The notes under the pieces: generated by a model | The model's database searches: none | What the model was told of the DNA's origin: nothing | What the model saw: the letters and a program-made list of their open reading frames with translations, nothing else | Shown: in pieces, positions 1 to 13,140 of the stretch | Layout of the letters: each line of letters starts with the position of its first letter | Position numbering within the stretch: position 1 is the stretch's first letter | Source: Sambucus nigra | Taxonomy: Eukaryota; Streptophyta; Magnoliopsida; Dipsacales; Adoxaceae | Assembly: GCA_949130495.1 (NCBI GenBank) | Contig: OX422221.1 | Location: forward strand, 29,400,917-29,464,916 | Length of the DNA stretch: 64,000 nt | Reading direction: 5' to 3' | Made by a program: the position numbers and the translations under genes

Positions 1-1171
<1,171 letters not shown>

Positions 1172-1886
1172 TAAAGAACCTTATACTCTTGACTCACTTG
1201 AGTCTACATTGTATAAGTGCTCATCTAGTTTGGAAATAGTGACAAAATTGAGTCCCTCCCCTAGATACCAAAGAGCCTCAGATACTTCTATACAATTCAT
1301 TCATCTTGTTTGATTGATCAGAGGTATATTCACAAACACTCACACACATTAGGACTGCATACATGGGTCATATATTGCATACATTGATTGTGTGTGTGTT
1401 GTGTGTGTTAATTTCCCTTAAAACCATTTTAATAATATTTTGGTAATTTTTAATGTTTTTTAAAACATTTTTTTAATAAAATTGGAATTAAAAGGTTTTG
1501 GGGTCATTCTGTAAATTCTAGTTGTTGGTTTTATCCTTATAAAGTTCACTTGGGTTGAAACCAAAAGCGCTTGAGACTATAAGGGAAGCTGTGTAATTAT
1601 TTTAGACGTGCGTTTGTGGTTAAATATTAAGCTTACACCTGTTTCTTTTCTATTGGTTGGATGTGTGTTTCTTTTAAGAAACAAAACCGGTGTTCATTAT
1701 CAGCCCTTGGATATAACTTATCAACGCTCTGCATGCGTCCTTTTCCAATCCATGTGAAACTTTTATCCTCCAATCAGAAAGCGTTTAACCAACCGCTTAT
1801 CTTAAACCGTTGGATTGAAGTCAATCTAGGAAGACTAAATCCCAGCCCTTGATTCGTCTCAGCCTTCTCGATCCTTCTCAGCCCAT

Positions 1887-1895
1887 TATATAAAG
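1887..1895 (+). promoter_or_regulatory. SIRE1 LTR TATA box
   Basis: The motif tatataaag sits about 715 bp into the 5' LTR. The 3' LTR has tatataaat at 11872-11880 in the same context. It is followed by a purine-rich leader (gagaagaggga type), as expected for the start of R. Inferred from sequence only. Confidence 0.6.
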
Positions 1896-2109
1896 AGGCC
1901 AACCCTCAGCCTTTGAGAAGATTTTGCCACTTCGTTTAATTCAAGTGAAAAGAGAGAAGAGGGAGAAAAGAGAGAGAAAACAGAGAGATAATAGGAAACC
2001 CTAATTCGTCCAAACCCCTTTTCAAACCCTAACCCTTTTACCAAAAACATGTTTATACCAAACACCAACCCTGAGTGTTTGAGAGTTTTTGTGTGTTGGT
2101 TTGAAAGCT

Positions 2110-3795
2110 TGAAAGCGCAGTTGGATCCCCGGTGATTAATAATCTCAATTGAAAAAATAATTTCCTTTTTTTTTAAATAAATGCGGAAGCGTTGTAAAAC
2201 AGGTGATGGTTCAACAAATAAACAAGGCCGGGTTTTAATATCTTAAAAAAACAATTAAAACATAATTCAAGTCCTAGAAATTTGCCTAAGTCATGATTAA
2301 CAATTATATCCAAAGTTAGGCGAAACCATATTAATGCAAGAGACTTGAATAAACCAAATTTACCCAATATTTAATTTTAGTCCCAAATTAAATGAGTGTG
2401 AGAATTAAACCCAATTTTATCTTGAAATTATCCTAAAGCATGCGTTCTAAGTTTTGTGCAAGATAAAATAAACAATGTCACACTACACCGCGATGTACGA
2501 GGAAAAACCCACTAACGGGAAAAAACCTCGGGACGGCCCTAGCCTCAAATCCACTAAAAACGGTATTACAAAATACAAGACAAAAGACTTACTTCCTAAA
2601 CTCGAACCCTCTCAAGCCGTGATGCTCCTTCTTGTATCAACCTCCAATTAGCGGATAACCAACGGAGCTCCACCGTGGTCTCGGAATTCACCAATGGGAC
2701 TTTATATGGTCACCGTCACCCAAGCATGGAGCCTTTCTCCGTGTGGGTAGAATCTCAACAAAAGTCTTCTTTGTGATGGGGTGTAGAAGCAAACCCGAAA
2801 CGTCTCTTGAATTCGGTAGAGAAAACCGGTGCCAAAAACTCCAAGTAAGGATAAGTATATATAGAACTTGGAATAAACAACAATGGGTGTAAACTAGAGT
2901 GTGTATGAATTTTCCATTAAAAATTAACACTCAAAACTTGAACATTTTCCTAAAATAATTTTGCTCTCAAACTCTCTTTTGGAGATAAACAAATGTTGAA
3001 AAGTTAGGAAAATTTATCTTGGAAAATGTGTTTCCCGCACATAATAAAGTATGAAAAAGATTGGTTGAAAACCAAGTGGAAGAGTGGGGAAAAACTGCAA
3101 AAAACTGCCAAATAACTGTTCCCGCTGGAAGTTCGTTCGAACGAACGTGATTCTCGTTCGAACGAGACTTCTAACGAGTGACCAGCCTGGGCTCGTTGGA
3201 GGTTCGTTAGATACCTCGTTAGAACGAGCATTCATTCGAACGACATATCGAACGACATATCAAATGACTGTCCAGTTAGGGTCGTTGGCAAAACTCGTTC
3301 GAACGAACCTGGTTCGAACGACAAAACTCCTTCGAACGAAACAGGTTCGAACGACAAAACTCGTTCGAACGAAATCTGGTTCGAACGAAAAAAACTCGTT
3401 CGAACGACATTTCAAACGAACAACCAGAAAGATTGAAAAATTTGATTTTGGCCCAGAAACTTTTATATACTTACTTTAAAGTTCTTAATTGATTCTTTCT
3501 GAAAATAAAATGCAGTTTATTATTAAACCTAACACCCAATACAAATTGTTCCAAGCTCCTATATACATATAATTACATTCATACCTTGGGAGCATGGAAC
3601 CTTAATTGATGACGTAGAAACGAGGCACACAAACCGGCATTTTGATGAAGCTTTAAGTTCTTTGCCGCTACGTCTTCAATATACACTTCATAGGCTTGAG
3701 AATATTACAATAAATACTATCCTATGAATAAATGTTTTTGTCCGGAATTGAGCCAAAACTATATATGGACTCAATTGGAAATTTGTGTCCTTACA
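2110..3795 (-). mobile_element. Solo copia LTR inserted in SIRE1 5' LTR, minus strand
   Basis: A 1686-bp block is absent from the 3' LTR of SIRE1 and flanked by the 5-bp direct repeat aagct (2105-2109, 3796-3800). Read on the minus strand it starts TGTAAGGACA and ends CTTTCA, like the LTRs of SIRE2 and SIRE3 (TGTAAGAACA, TGTAAGGACA). No primer site, coding region or second LTR is present, so it is a solo LTR left by LTR-LTR recombination. A minus-strand tatatata at 2856-2863 is a candidate promoter element. The U3 carries a dense array of palindromes (3129-3420). Confidence 0.9.
3129..3420. repeat. Palindrome array (TTCGAACGA motif) in the solo LTR
   Basis: About ten copies of ttcgaacga or its near-palindromic form cgttcgaacg, spaced roughly 20-40 bp, lie in a 290-bp stretch. 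The same motif type clusters in the U3 of SIRE2 (32575-32745) and SIRE3 (34077-34165, 37945-38035). Its function is unknown; clustering upstream of promoters suggests protein-binding sites. The open frames through it (repeated VRT-like residues) are by-products. Confidence 0.85.
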
Positions 3796-4847
3796 AAGCT
3801 GTTTCCTGGTTCAAACCTCTTCGTTTTAAGATCTTGTGTCCAACTTAAACATTAGGTCAGATCTGTATTTCTATTTTATTGAAATCATAGATCTAATCAT
3901 TTTATGTTATATTACACTTAGATCTGTATTCTTAGTTTCTCGTCTTGAGAAATCTTTTGTTGATTATTTTTTGTAAATGTTTTCATCTTCAAAATCAACA
4001 AAATCATTTTCTATTTCTAGTTCTTTTGAAACAAGACCTTTGACCTAGTTGGAATCACACTTGACGATTTCAATTTCAAAAGTATTTTCAAAACCCTGAA
4101 ATTGATTAAGATCTTGAAACGTCTTATGAGCAAGATAGCCGTGGATTCCGGGATCATTTTAAAGGTCAAATAAGGTTTTGGTTTTCTAAGAAGTGAGAAA
4201 TTGAAAATCACAGCATATAGATTAGATTTGTAATTTGCTAGGACTGTTTGTAAAAACAAGCGCGAGTGTGTGTGTGCATGCATATGTTAGAGCATCATCA
4301 CAAACATTTACACACTACAATACTGAAAGTGTTGGTAATAATATCTTGAAACAAGATTCGACATAAAAACTAGAAGAAAGTGGAAGTTAGCAAACTGGGA
4401 GAACCACATCAGCAATCAGAACTGCAGAAAAGTTAGAAGGACACTAGTGGGTACATTCCTAAACTTGTATAGGACTGATTTGTGTGCATGTTTGTTATAT
4501 AGTTTGTAACTGATATATTTTGTTTTAGTGTATTTTTTTGGTTTGTGACTTAGAAGTCACCGTGGATGTTTTCTTGGTTGGGTGAGGTTTTACCACGTTA
4601 GAAATCTCTTGTCATTAATCTTTCTACATCTCCTCATCTCATTCTTGCTGGTGTGCTAATTTAATCTTTTAAATTTGGTTTTTCAAAACTTGTTAACAAA
4701 TCTTGAACTGATCTTGTGCATGTTTCATTAAACATATCTTGTGATTAAAATTGATTTTGTTTAAAGAAAAGAGTTTCCTCAAAAAATAGTTCGGAGTTAC
4801 TTAAATAGTTTAATCCCGTATCAAACGGCTTTAGTAACAGTTTTTCA

Positions 4848-4860
4848 ATTGGTATCAGAG
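4848..4860 (+). other. SIRE1 primer-binding site
   Basis: ttggtatcagag directly after the LTR end matches the 3' end of plant initiator tRNA-Met, the usual primer of copia reverse transcription. Confidence 0.9.
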
Positions 4861-4920
4861 ATTTGGAAATATTTTTAAAAGATCTTGTGTTTCTGAAATT
4901 GTTTTCTTGAAATCAAAATA

Positions 4921-7470
4921 ATGGACGAGAAAAATGAAAGATTTGGCAACTTGACAGGACCCCCTCTCTTTGATGGAAACAACTTTGCTTACTGGAAGGT
5001 AAGAATGGTTGCTTTCATACAAGGAACCTTGGGATATGATGTCTGAGATATTACTGAAAAGGGATATACTTATCCTACTAAACCAGCCACTGAAGGAAGT
5101 AATGAGAGGATTAAGAAATCATTAAGTTAATTCACACAAGAAGAGAAGCAAACTTCTCGAAATAATAACAAAGGCAAGAATGCCATCTTTATGTCCATAA
5201 ATGAACATGAGTTCAAAAGGATCTCATCTTGTGACACTTCGAAGGAAGCTTGGGATACTTTTATCACTGCACATGAAGGTGACACTAGAGTTAAGGCTGC
5301 TAAAACTCAAATGCTTGTCCAGCAGTATAACTTTCTAATTATGTCTGATTCTGAATCTTTTGATGACTTTTACATGAAATTGACTGACATTTTGACCAAA
5401 CTGCATGCTAATGGGATAACATATGATAGACATGAAATTGAATCTAAAATTCTAAGATCACTACCACAAAAATTTGACAACAAAAGATATGTTATTGAGG
5501 AAATGTGTGATCAAAATATCACTCCTGAATTACTCAGTAGTAAACTACGAACTGTGGAAATGGAATTAGAATTTAAGAAAAAATTAACTCAGTCTCATAG
5601 GAAACAGACAAGTTCCAACTTAAGTTTTTCCTCTAAGATTATGAAACCTGAGTTTACTATTCCTACTGATGATTCTGATGAGGAATGTGACATAGATAGT
5701 TTGGATAATCAAATTGCCTTGATGTCAAAATAGTTTAAGAAAATTGTTAAATTTAAAAATAAAATGGCAAACAAACAAGGTAAGCCAAATTATCCAACTC
5801 AATCTAACTACAAACCTCATGAGAAAGGTCAAGACAAACATCACAAGGACATGAGACCCAACAAAGACTTCAAAAACATTAAATATTTTAGATGTGGAAA
5901 ACTAGGACACATAGCACAAGAATGTGGAGTGAAACTGAACACTGCCAATAAACATACTAGGGCCAACATTTGCAAAACATGGGATGATTCAAGTGATTCT
6001 GAAAATGAGGAACCTGAATCTTCTGATGGTTTTGATCCTTACATGTCTTTCTTTGCTAAGATAATCTACAATGATGATATGCCTATGTATGAGAATGATG
6101 ATAATATCTCTACTTCTGTTGTTATAAATCATGTTGCTACCAAGGTTTCAAAAAACGCGGGGCGTGGTCGAGGCGTGGAGGCCAAGCCTTAAGCCTTAGA
6201 AGCCTAGGCAGGCCTTGGCGTAAAAAGGCGTGAAAAGGCGTTTAGGCCTTCTTAATATATTTTAATATTTTTAAACCATAACAAGGCTATTAAAATACTA
6301 AAATTGTACATATTATGAAAATATGTCCGAATATATGCAAATTAAAATACTATTGGATTATTTTGGATGAAATAATAGTCCGGTTAGTAAAAAAATTCTT
6401 TAAAAGGCGATATCGTTTCATCAAAGCATTGTTGTTTTTAGAAAAAAGTGCGCCTTAAGGGTTTTACCAAGAATAAGGCGTAAAAAAATTAAGGCGAGGC
6501 GTTTGTCCCAAGCCTTAAGCCTAGGCGTGCCTAGGCGGAGCCTAGGCGGGTTTTTTAGAACAGTCCTGCTACTGGTTTAGATGCTTTAACTTTTGAGAAT
6601 ATTACTAGTTCCACCACGGGGTGTGTGAATCAAAAGGAATGCGATAATGACGATGTCAATGGGTGCGTGAGTTCAAGAATTGAATCCTTAGGGGTCACTT
6701 CACACAATACACTTAGTGACTCAGATACTGAATACCTCCCTGACATTCACACACTTTATACGAAAACCCTCAAGAAAAGCACTAGACTAGAGAAGATAGT
6801 GAAAGATCTCACTAAGAAACTAGAAGACCTAAGTCTGATGGTTAAACTTAGCGCTAAAGAGTATACTACCCAATGTCTACCTCATGAAAATAAAGTCAAA
6901 ATTTTTGATCAAAAATTGAAGAAAGTGAAACTTTAGAGAAAAAATATAAAGGGACATTATTAGAACTGGAACAATCCAAAGAGAATACAACAACAGTTTT
7001 TAAAAAATTTACAAAATTTAAAAATAATTCAAACTATTTTGATGGTTTTGTTGCTGATTCAAAAACCAATTCTGATGATCGAACTAGAATAGGGTTTTGC
7101 CCCAATTTGAAGACACAAACTAAAAACTTTGATGAACCAATCAAGTTTGTGTCGGAAGGCAAAAGACCTATAGAAACTTGTCCAGATTTTCATTATCTGA
7201 AAAATGAGTTTGATGAAAAATAATCAAAGTTTGATATTGGAGAATCAAGTTGCTCTAAGCGTGAAAGTCCACCCAAGACTAAATATGTCTACCCCCCGAT
7301 TAGGAAGAGTGATTCTGCCTTTCAAATTATACTTCCTAGGAATAAGTTTCAACTCCAAAATGCCATGAAGCCTATGTTTAGAGACTTTTCTAAGGAGATA
7401 CCATCTTCGAGCAATCTATATTGTTCTTACTGTGACTTATATGGTCATTCCTTTTAAGGTTGCTACTCTA
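4921..7470 (+). pseudogene. gag: SIRE1 gag, decayed and interrupted by a MITE
   Basis: The ATG at 4921 opens a copia gag: the N-terminal part (FDGNNFAYWKVRM at about 4970-5010) is the retrotransposon gag (UBN2) start. Stops follow at about 5044 and 5128. The frame from 5191 encodes the capsid core, ending TAG at 5731, and continues from 5764 with an acidic segment. A first zinc knuckle (RCGKLGHIAQEC, 5888-5925) has its first Cys replaced. A hAT-like MITE occupies 6141-6564. A charged, probably coiled-coil part (6573-6935) and a second zinc knuckle (CSYCDLYGHSF, about 7422-7460) follow, with a stop inside. Two knuckles bracketing a coiled coil are typical of SIRE gag. Not functional. Confidence 0.85.
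6141..6564. mobile_element. hAT-like MITE inside SIRE1 gag
   Basis: A 424-bp noncoding block rich in gcctaggc/aaggcg palindromes interrupts gag. The left end (caaggtttcaaaaaac) and the inverted right end (actgttctaaaaaac) form an imperfect terminal inverted repeat. Flanking 8-mers gttgctac (6133-6140) and cctgctac (6565-6572) look like a decayed 8-bp target duplication, as hAT elements make. Element plus one duplication is 432 bp, a multiple of three, and gag continues in the same frame after it, which supports these boundaries. It has no transposase. Confidence 0.75.
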
Positions 7471-7730
7471 GACGTTTAGTCAACCTTGTCTATAATACTC
7501 CCGTGTACTAAAACTTTAACTATTCTAGGCGAAGCCATAACAATTATATTCTCCCCAGATAACCAGATAAAAACTCTAACTATAGAAAGAGAAAGACCAA
7601 ACCTAAAAGATCATTTCCAAGAAGGATTCCTAGACACTTTCCTAAGCCAAATGCTCATGTTGATCATAAAATTCAACCTCATGCGCAAAACATTTTTCAA
7701 CAGAAATCTAATGCTCGCAAATTTTATCAA

Positions 7731-8213
7731 ATGAGAGCAAATAAGCACAAAATAAAAACAAGAGCTATTTGGGTTAGAAAAGATGAGATATTACCCCAGA
7801 TGAAGTGTAATATTGTGATTACTGCTTTAAAAGCTGAACACACCTCCTCTGGTTGGTATTTAAACTCTGGATGTTCAAAGCACATGATTGGGGATGATAC
7901 CAAACTTTTAAATAAAACTAGCTTTGCTGGAGGAAAAGTTATGTTTGGTGATGGTGTATCATCTCAAATCATTGGTAAAGGGACACTCTAAGAAGAAGGA
8001 TTACCTTTACTTGAAAATGTTCTTCTAGTAAAAGGTATTAAGGCTAATCTACTTAGTATCTCACAATTTTATGACTCAAATCATACTGTCACCTTTTCAA
8101 AGAATAATTATAAAATTTTAAATGAAAAAGGTGAGTGCATAATTATATGACTCAGGACTCCGAATAATTATTATACTGTCCAGAACAGTACTAAGGTCTA
8201 TAATATTTCCAGA
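7731..8213 (+). pseudogene. SIRE1 protease, inactive
   Basis: The open stretch 7731-7991 contains WYLNSGCSKHM followed by FGDGVSSQIIGKG, the copia aspartic protease pattern. The catalytic Asp of DSG is Asn here, and a TAA follows at 7989. From here pol is in frame 3 while gag is in frame 1; the shift lies between about 7470 and 7730 and looks like decay rather than programmed frameshifting. The stretch to 8213 (LLVKGIKANLLSISQF-like) is the usual linker to integrase, in frame 3 with one stop. Confidence 0.85.
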
Positions 8214-9320
8214 ATGGATGACAATGAGATATGGCATAATCGAACGGATCACATAAATTACGAAAATATTAGTAGATTGTCTTCACAAGAAATAGTTAGA
8301 CGTATTCCTAAGATCAAACCTATTTTTAATATTGTCTGTGGATCTTGTCAGGAAGGGAAAATTGTTAAGGCCCCTCATAAGAAAGTCAAAGATATCCTTA
8401 ACTCTAAACCCTTGGAGCTCATCCATATGGACCTAATGGGTCCTTCTCGAACTATTAGTCTCTGTGGACACAGTTACATTCTTGTTATGGTTAATGACTT
8501 CACCAGATTTACTTGGGTAACTTTCTTAAAACAAAAGTCTGACACTTTCCAAACCTTTTTGAAGATTTTACTTAGAATTGAAAATGAGAAAGACACTCAA
8601 GTAAATAGGATTTGTAGTGATAGATGTGGAGAATTCATAGATACTAATGTTATAGGGTATTGTGACTATAATGGTTACAAATATGAATTTAGTGCTCCTA
8701 ATACTCCTCAACAGAACGGTATTACTGAGAGAAAGAATCTTACCCTTCAAGAGATGGCACGTGTTATGATTCATGCTAAGACTCTACCTAAGTATTTTTG
8801 GGTAGAATCTATTCGTACTGCATGTCACATTATCAATAGGGTCTATCTTAGAAAGAATTCTAAATAAACTCCTTACGAACCATGGTATGGGAAGAAGACC
8901 AATCTTAAGTATCTTAGAACCTTTGGTAGTACGTGTTATGTCTGCAAAGACAGAGAACACTTATCCAAATTTGTGACTCGTGGAGATAAAGCCATCTTTC
9001 TAGGATATTCTCCTAACAGTAGAGCATACCGTGTCTATAATCTTCGCACTAAGACCTTAATGGAATCCATAAACGTTAATATAAGTGACACTACTGTAGA
9101 GAGTAAGACTGGAGAACTAACTATTATGGAAGATTCTGAAAATGTTTTAGAAAATGACTCCCCAGAAATATATGATTCTTTACCAATTGAGACACTTGAA
9201 ATACCCAACTAGGTTTCTAACGACCATCCCATAGATAATGTTGTTGGTAACCCTAGTGAGCCTATACATACAAGATCTCAATTAAGAAAATATGCTCATT
9301 ATGCATGTTTTGTTTCCCTT
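8214..9320 (+). pseudogene. SIRE1 integrase
   Basis: The N-terminal zinc finger is visible: IWHNRTDH, then CGSC about 35 residues later. The catalytic core carries all three acidic residues: Asp in HMDLMGP, Asp in CSDRCGEF, Glu in NGITERKN. The frame stops with TAA at 8865 and continues in frame through 8868-9212 (KKTNLKYLRTFGSTCYV, GYSPNSRAYRVYN), which is the copia integrase C-terminal region. A TAG at 9210 ends that stretch. Apart from these stops the domain is well preserved. It would insert the cDNA copy in the nucleus. Confidence 0.88.
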
Positions 9321-10301
9321 GTGGAACCAAAGAATGTAAATGATGTATTGAATGATCCTCATTGGATTTTTGCAATGCAGGAAGAACTTCTTCAATTTAT
9401 CATTCATGATGTTTGGTATCTTATACCTAGGCCTGATCACAAAAAGGTTATTGGCACACGTTGGATATTTAAAAATAAATCTGATGAAAGTGGGATAATC
9501 ATTAGAAACAAATCCAGATTAGTTGCTCAAGGATACTCTCAAATTAAAGGAATAGATTTTAACGAGACTTTTGCTCCTGTTACTCACTTAGAATCTGTTC
9601 GTATTCTCTTTGCCATAGCTTATTACTTACATTTTACGCTTTACCAAATGGATGTTAAAATTTCCTTCCTTAATGGAATATTGACTGAGGAGACCTATGT
9701 AGAACAACCAAAAGGGTTCATTGACCCTAAATATCCAAATCATGTCTTTCGTCTTAAAAAGGCTTTGTATGGCCTAAAACAAGCGCCAAGAGCCTGGTAT
9801 GAGCGCCTTTCTAATTTTCTCTTAGACAAAGGTTTTAAGAGAGGTGGAAATGATCAAACTCTTTTTGTCAAACATTTTGACAAACATATTATTATATCTC
9901 AAGTTTATGTTGACGATATCATTTTTGGATCAACTTCCTCTTCAGAAGTTAAATCTTTCTCTGAAATTATGCATAAAGAATTTCAAATGTCTCTTATGGG
10001 GGAGTTACAATTTTTCTTGGGTCTTCAAGTCAAACAAAATTCAAAAGGATTATTTGTTTCGCAATCAAAATACGCTTTAGAGATTGTTAAAACATTTAGC
10101 CTTGAAAGTGCAAAAGATACCAAAACTCCCATGAGTACTACCGTCAAACTGTTTAAGGATGAAACTGGGAAATCCATAGATCCAACATTATATCGTAGTA
10201 CAATAGGAACCTTGCTATACCTTACCCCTCGTATCCTGATATTATGTACGTTGTTTGCGTGTGTGCCCGTTATCAAAATAATCCTAAAGAGAGCCATTTA
10301 G
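9321..10301 (+). pseudogene. SIRE1 reverse transcriptase
   Basis: An open frame of about 326 codons contains the copia RT in order: EEL near the start, GTRWIFKNK, RLVAQGYSQ, FAPVTHLESVR, QMDVKISFLNG, KALYGLKQAPRAWY and the catalytic YVDD at 9906-9917, followed by FFLGLQV and the Pro-Met-Ser region. The YVDD aspartates are intact. A frameshift near 10230 scrambles the last 25 residues; the expected continuation toward RNase H is in frame 2. It is the longest uninterrupted coding stretch of SIRE1. Confidence 0.92.
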
Positions 10302-10849
10302 TTTGTGTTAAAAGAATCACAAAATACATAAATGGCACTCTTAATTTAGGACTTTGGTACACCAATGATACTCCTAGCACTATAATAGGATACACTGATG
10401 CCGATTAGGCAGGGTGTACTAATGATAGTAAGAGCACATCAGGAGCATGTTACTATATTGGTAATAATTTGGTAGGTTGGAGTAGTAAGAAATAAAACTA
10501 CAATTCTTTATCAACAGTTGAATCTGAATACATAGCCGCTGGAAGATGCTGTGCCTAATTACTTTGGCTTAAGCAAATGCTAAGTGACTATGGTATTAAA
10601 GAGGAACAAATACATCTCTATTGTGTTAATAAAAGCACGATCAATATCTCTAAAAATCCTGTTCAACACTCGCGAATAAAACACATAAAAATTAGGCATC
10701 ACTTTATACACAAATTAGTTGATATTGAGGAATTAGAAATGAACTATCTTCCTAATAATTTGCAATTCACAGATATGTTTACCAAACCTTTGGATTATAA
10801 TAGGTTTATTGCCTTGCGTAAATCGATAGGAATGGTTTGTGCTGAATAA
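10302..10849 (+). pseudogene. SIRE1 RNase H
   Basis: Frame 2 from about 10230 carries the copia RNase H: GYTDAD (about 10390) followed by a TAG, VESEYIAA (about 10520), then from 10577 WLKQMLSDYGI and the C-terminal block IKIRHHFIHKL, LPNNLQFTDMFTKPL, ending TAA at 10849. Stops at about 10407, 10495 and 10557 make it inactive. The end of this frame marks the end of pol, with no env-like gene after it. Confidence 0.9.
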
Positions 10850-11173
10850 ACTCGATGACTTACATAGATTTTCCCTTCGTCCATTTGAGACAAAATGGGG
10901 GAGAAATTTAAGTCTTATGAGTTCATTTCTTTTCTTTTGTACATATTCTAAAAAGCTTGATCTTAGTGATTATTTGCAGGTTTCTGTACAGTTATTCTCA
11001 ACAGATGCAATAGGGTAATGAATTATAATTAGTTGAGTTATGTAATTTTCTTTTTTATGATATGGGTAGATAGAATTTTGTATAGGAATAGGGTTTTTTC
11101 TTATTTCTTTGTAACCCTATGAGTCCAAGAAGACTCAAAGGAGATTTTGTCTCATATTTTCAAAGGGGGAGAT
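10850..11173 (+). other. SIRE1 3' UTR and polypurine tract
   Basis: Noncoding. The polypurine tract caaagggggagat (11161-11173) directly precedes the 3' LTR and would prime plus-strand synthesis. A second, similar tract (aaaatgggggagaaa, about 10893) lies 270 bp upstream. Nothing else is seen. Confidence 0.88.
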
Positions 11174-13140
11174 TGAAGCACCTTATACTCTTGACTCACT
11201 TGAGTCTACATTGTATTAGTGTTCATCTAGTTTGGAAATAGTGACAAAATTGAGTCCCTCCCCTAGATACCAAAGAGCCTCAGATACTTCTATACAATTC
11301 ATTCCTCTTTTTTGATTAATCAAAGGTATATTCACAAACACTCACACACATTAGGATTGCATACATTGATTGTGTGTGTGTTATGTGTGTTACTTTCCCT
11401 TGAAACCTTTTTTAATAATATTTTGGGAGTTTTTAATGTTTTTTAAAACATTTTTTTTTAATAAAATTGGAATTAAAAGGTTTTGGGGTCATTCTGTAAA
11501 TTCTGGTTGTTCGTTTTATCCCCGTAAAGTTCACTCGGGTAGAAACCAAAAGCACTTGAGACTATAAGGGAAGATGTCTAATTATTTTAGACGCGCGTTT
11601 GTGGTTCAATATTAAGCCTACACATGTTGCCTTTCTATTGGTTGGATGTGTGTTTCTTTTAAGAAACAAAATCGATGTTCATTATTAGCCCTTGGATTGA
11701 ACTTATCAACGCTCTGCATACGTCCTTTTCCAATCCATGTGAAACTTTTGTCCTCCAATCAGAAAGCGTTTAACCAATCGCTTATCTTAAATCGTTGGAT
11801 TAAAGTCAATCTAGGAAGACTAAATACCAACCCTTGATTTGTCTCTGCCTTCTTGATCCTTCTCAGCCCACTATATAAATAGGCCAACCCTCAGCCTTTG
11901 AGAAGATTTTGATACTTCGTTTAATTCAAGTGAGAAGAGAGAAGATAGAGAAAAGAGAGAGAAACCAGAGAGAGAATAGGAAACCCTAATTCATCCAAAC
12001 CCCGTTTCAAACCCTAACCCTTTTACCAAAAACCTATTTATACCAAACACCAACCCTGAGTGTTTGAGAGTTTTTGTGTGTTGGTTTGAAAGCTGTTTCC
12101 TGGTTCAAACCTCTTCGGTTTAAGATCTTGTGTCCAACCTAAACATTAGGTCAGATCTGTATTTCTATTTTATAGAAATCATAGATCTAATCATTTTATG
12201 TTATATTACACTTAGATCTGCATTCTTAGTTTCTCATCTTGAGAAATCTTTTGTTGATTATTTTCTGTAAATGTTTTCATCTTCAAAATCAACAAAATCA
12301 TTTTCTGTTTCTAGTTCTTTTGAAACAAGACCTTTGACCTAGTTGGAATCACACATGGCGGTTTTCAATTTCAAAAGTATTTTCAAAACCCTGAAATTGA
12401 TTAAGATCTTGAAACGTCTTTTGAGCAAGATAGCCGTGGATTCCAGGATCATTTTAAAGGTCAAATAAGGTTTTAGTTTTCTAAGAAGAGAGAAAGTGAA
12501 AATCATAGCATATAGATCAAATTTGTAATTTGCTAGGACTATTTGTATAAACAAGCGTGAATGTGTGTGTGCATGCATGTGTTAGAGCACCATCACAAAC
12601 ACTTACACACTATAATACTGAAAGTGTTGGTAATAAGATCTTGAAATAAGAGTCGACGTAAAGACTGGAACAAAGTGGAAGTTAGCAAACTGGGAGAACC
12701 ACATCAGCAATCAGAACAACGGAAAAGTTAAAAGGACACCCGTGGGTACATTCCTAAACTTGTATAGGAATGATTTGTGTGCATGTGTCTTATATAGTTT
12801 GTAACTGATATATTTTGTTTTAGTGGATTTTTTTGGTTTGTGACTTAGAAGTCATCGTGGATGTTTCCTCAGTTGGGTGAGGTTTTACCACGTTAAAAAT
12901 CTCTTATCATTAATCTTTCTACATCTCCTCATCTCATTCTTGCTGGTGTACTGATTTAATCTTTAAAATTTTGTTTTTCAAAACTTGTTAACAAATCTTG
13001 AACTGATCTAGTGCATTTCATTAACCACATCTTGTGATTAAAACTGATTTGGTTTAAAGAAAAGAGTTTCCTCAAAAAAGAGTTCGGAGTTACTTAAATA
13101 GTTTAATCCTGTATTAAACAGCTTTAGTAACAGTTTTTCA
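11174..13140 (+). repeat. SIRE1 3' LTR
   Basis: 1967 bp, starting TGAAGCACC and ending TTTTTCA. It aligns with 1172-2109 plus 3796-4847. It lacks the solo-LTR insertion, so it shows the empty site (gaaagctgtttcc at about 12089). TATA box at 11872-11880. A 3-bp difference (attcctctttttt against attcatcttgttt) and scattered substitutions mark its age. Confidence 0.93.

Larger units (their letters stand above)
1172..4847 (+). repeat. SIRE1 5' LTR (interrupted by a solo LTR)
   Basis: Starts taaagaacc where the 3' LTR has tgaagcacc, so the terminal TG is mutated to TA. Ends tttttca, directly before the tRNA-Met primer site. Without the 1686-bp insertion and one TSD copy it is about 1985 bp, against 1967 bp for the 3' LTR. 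A 20-bp direct duplication around 1355-1380 (gcatacat repeats) is absent from the 3' LTR. Confidence 0.92.
1172..13140 (+). mobile_element. SIRE1: Ty1/copia SIRE/Maximus-type element, complete but decayed
   Basis: The element has 5' LTR 1172-4847, primer site, gag, PR, IN, RT, RNase H in copia order, a polypurine tract ending at 11173 and 3' LTR 11174-13140. Flanking 5-bp repeats are ttatc (1167-1171) and ctatc (13141-13145); one base differs and the uninterrupted homologue at 63026 reads ctatc. The LTRs look about 95% identical by eye and the coding region has several stops and frameshifts, so this is an old insertion. The gag with two zinc-knuckle motifs around a Lys/Glu-rich segment, and the pol motifs, resemble the SIRE/Maximus lineage (inference; a tree would settle it). 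Confidence 0.93.

Noticed and set aside
3129..3420. Heat-shock elements in the solo LTR palindromes
   Set aside because: A heat-shock element needs nGAAn/nTTCn units 5 bp apart; the ttcgaacga units do not keep that spacing.
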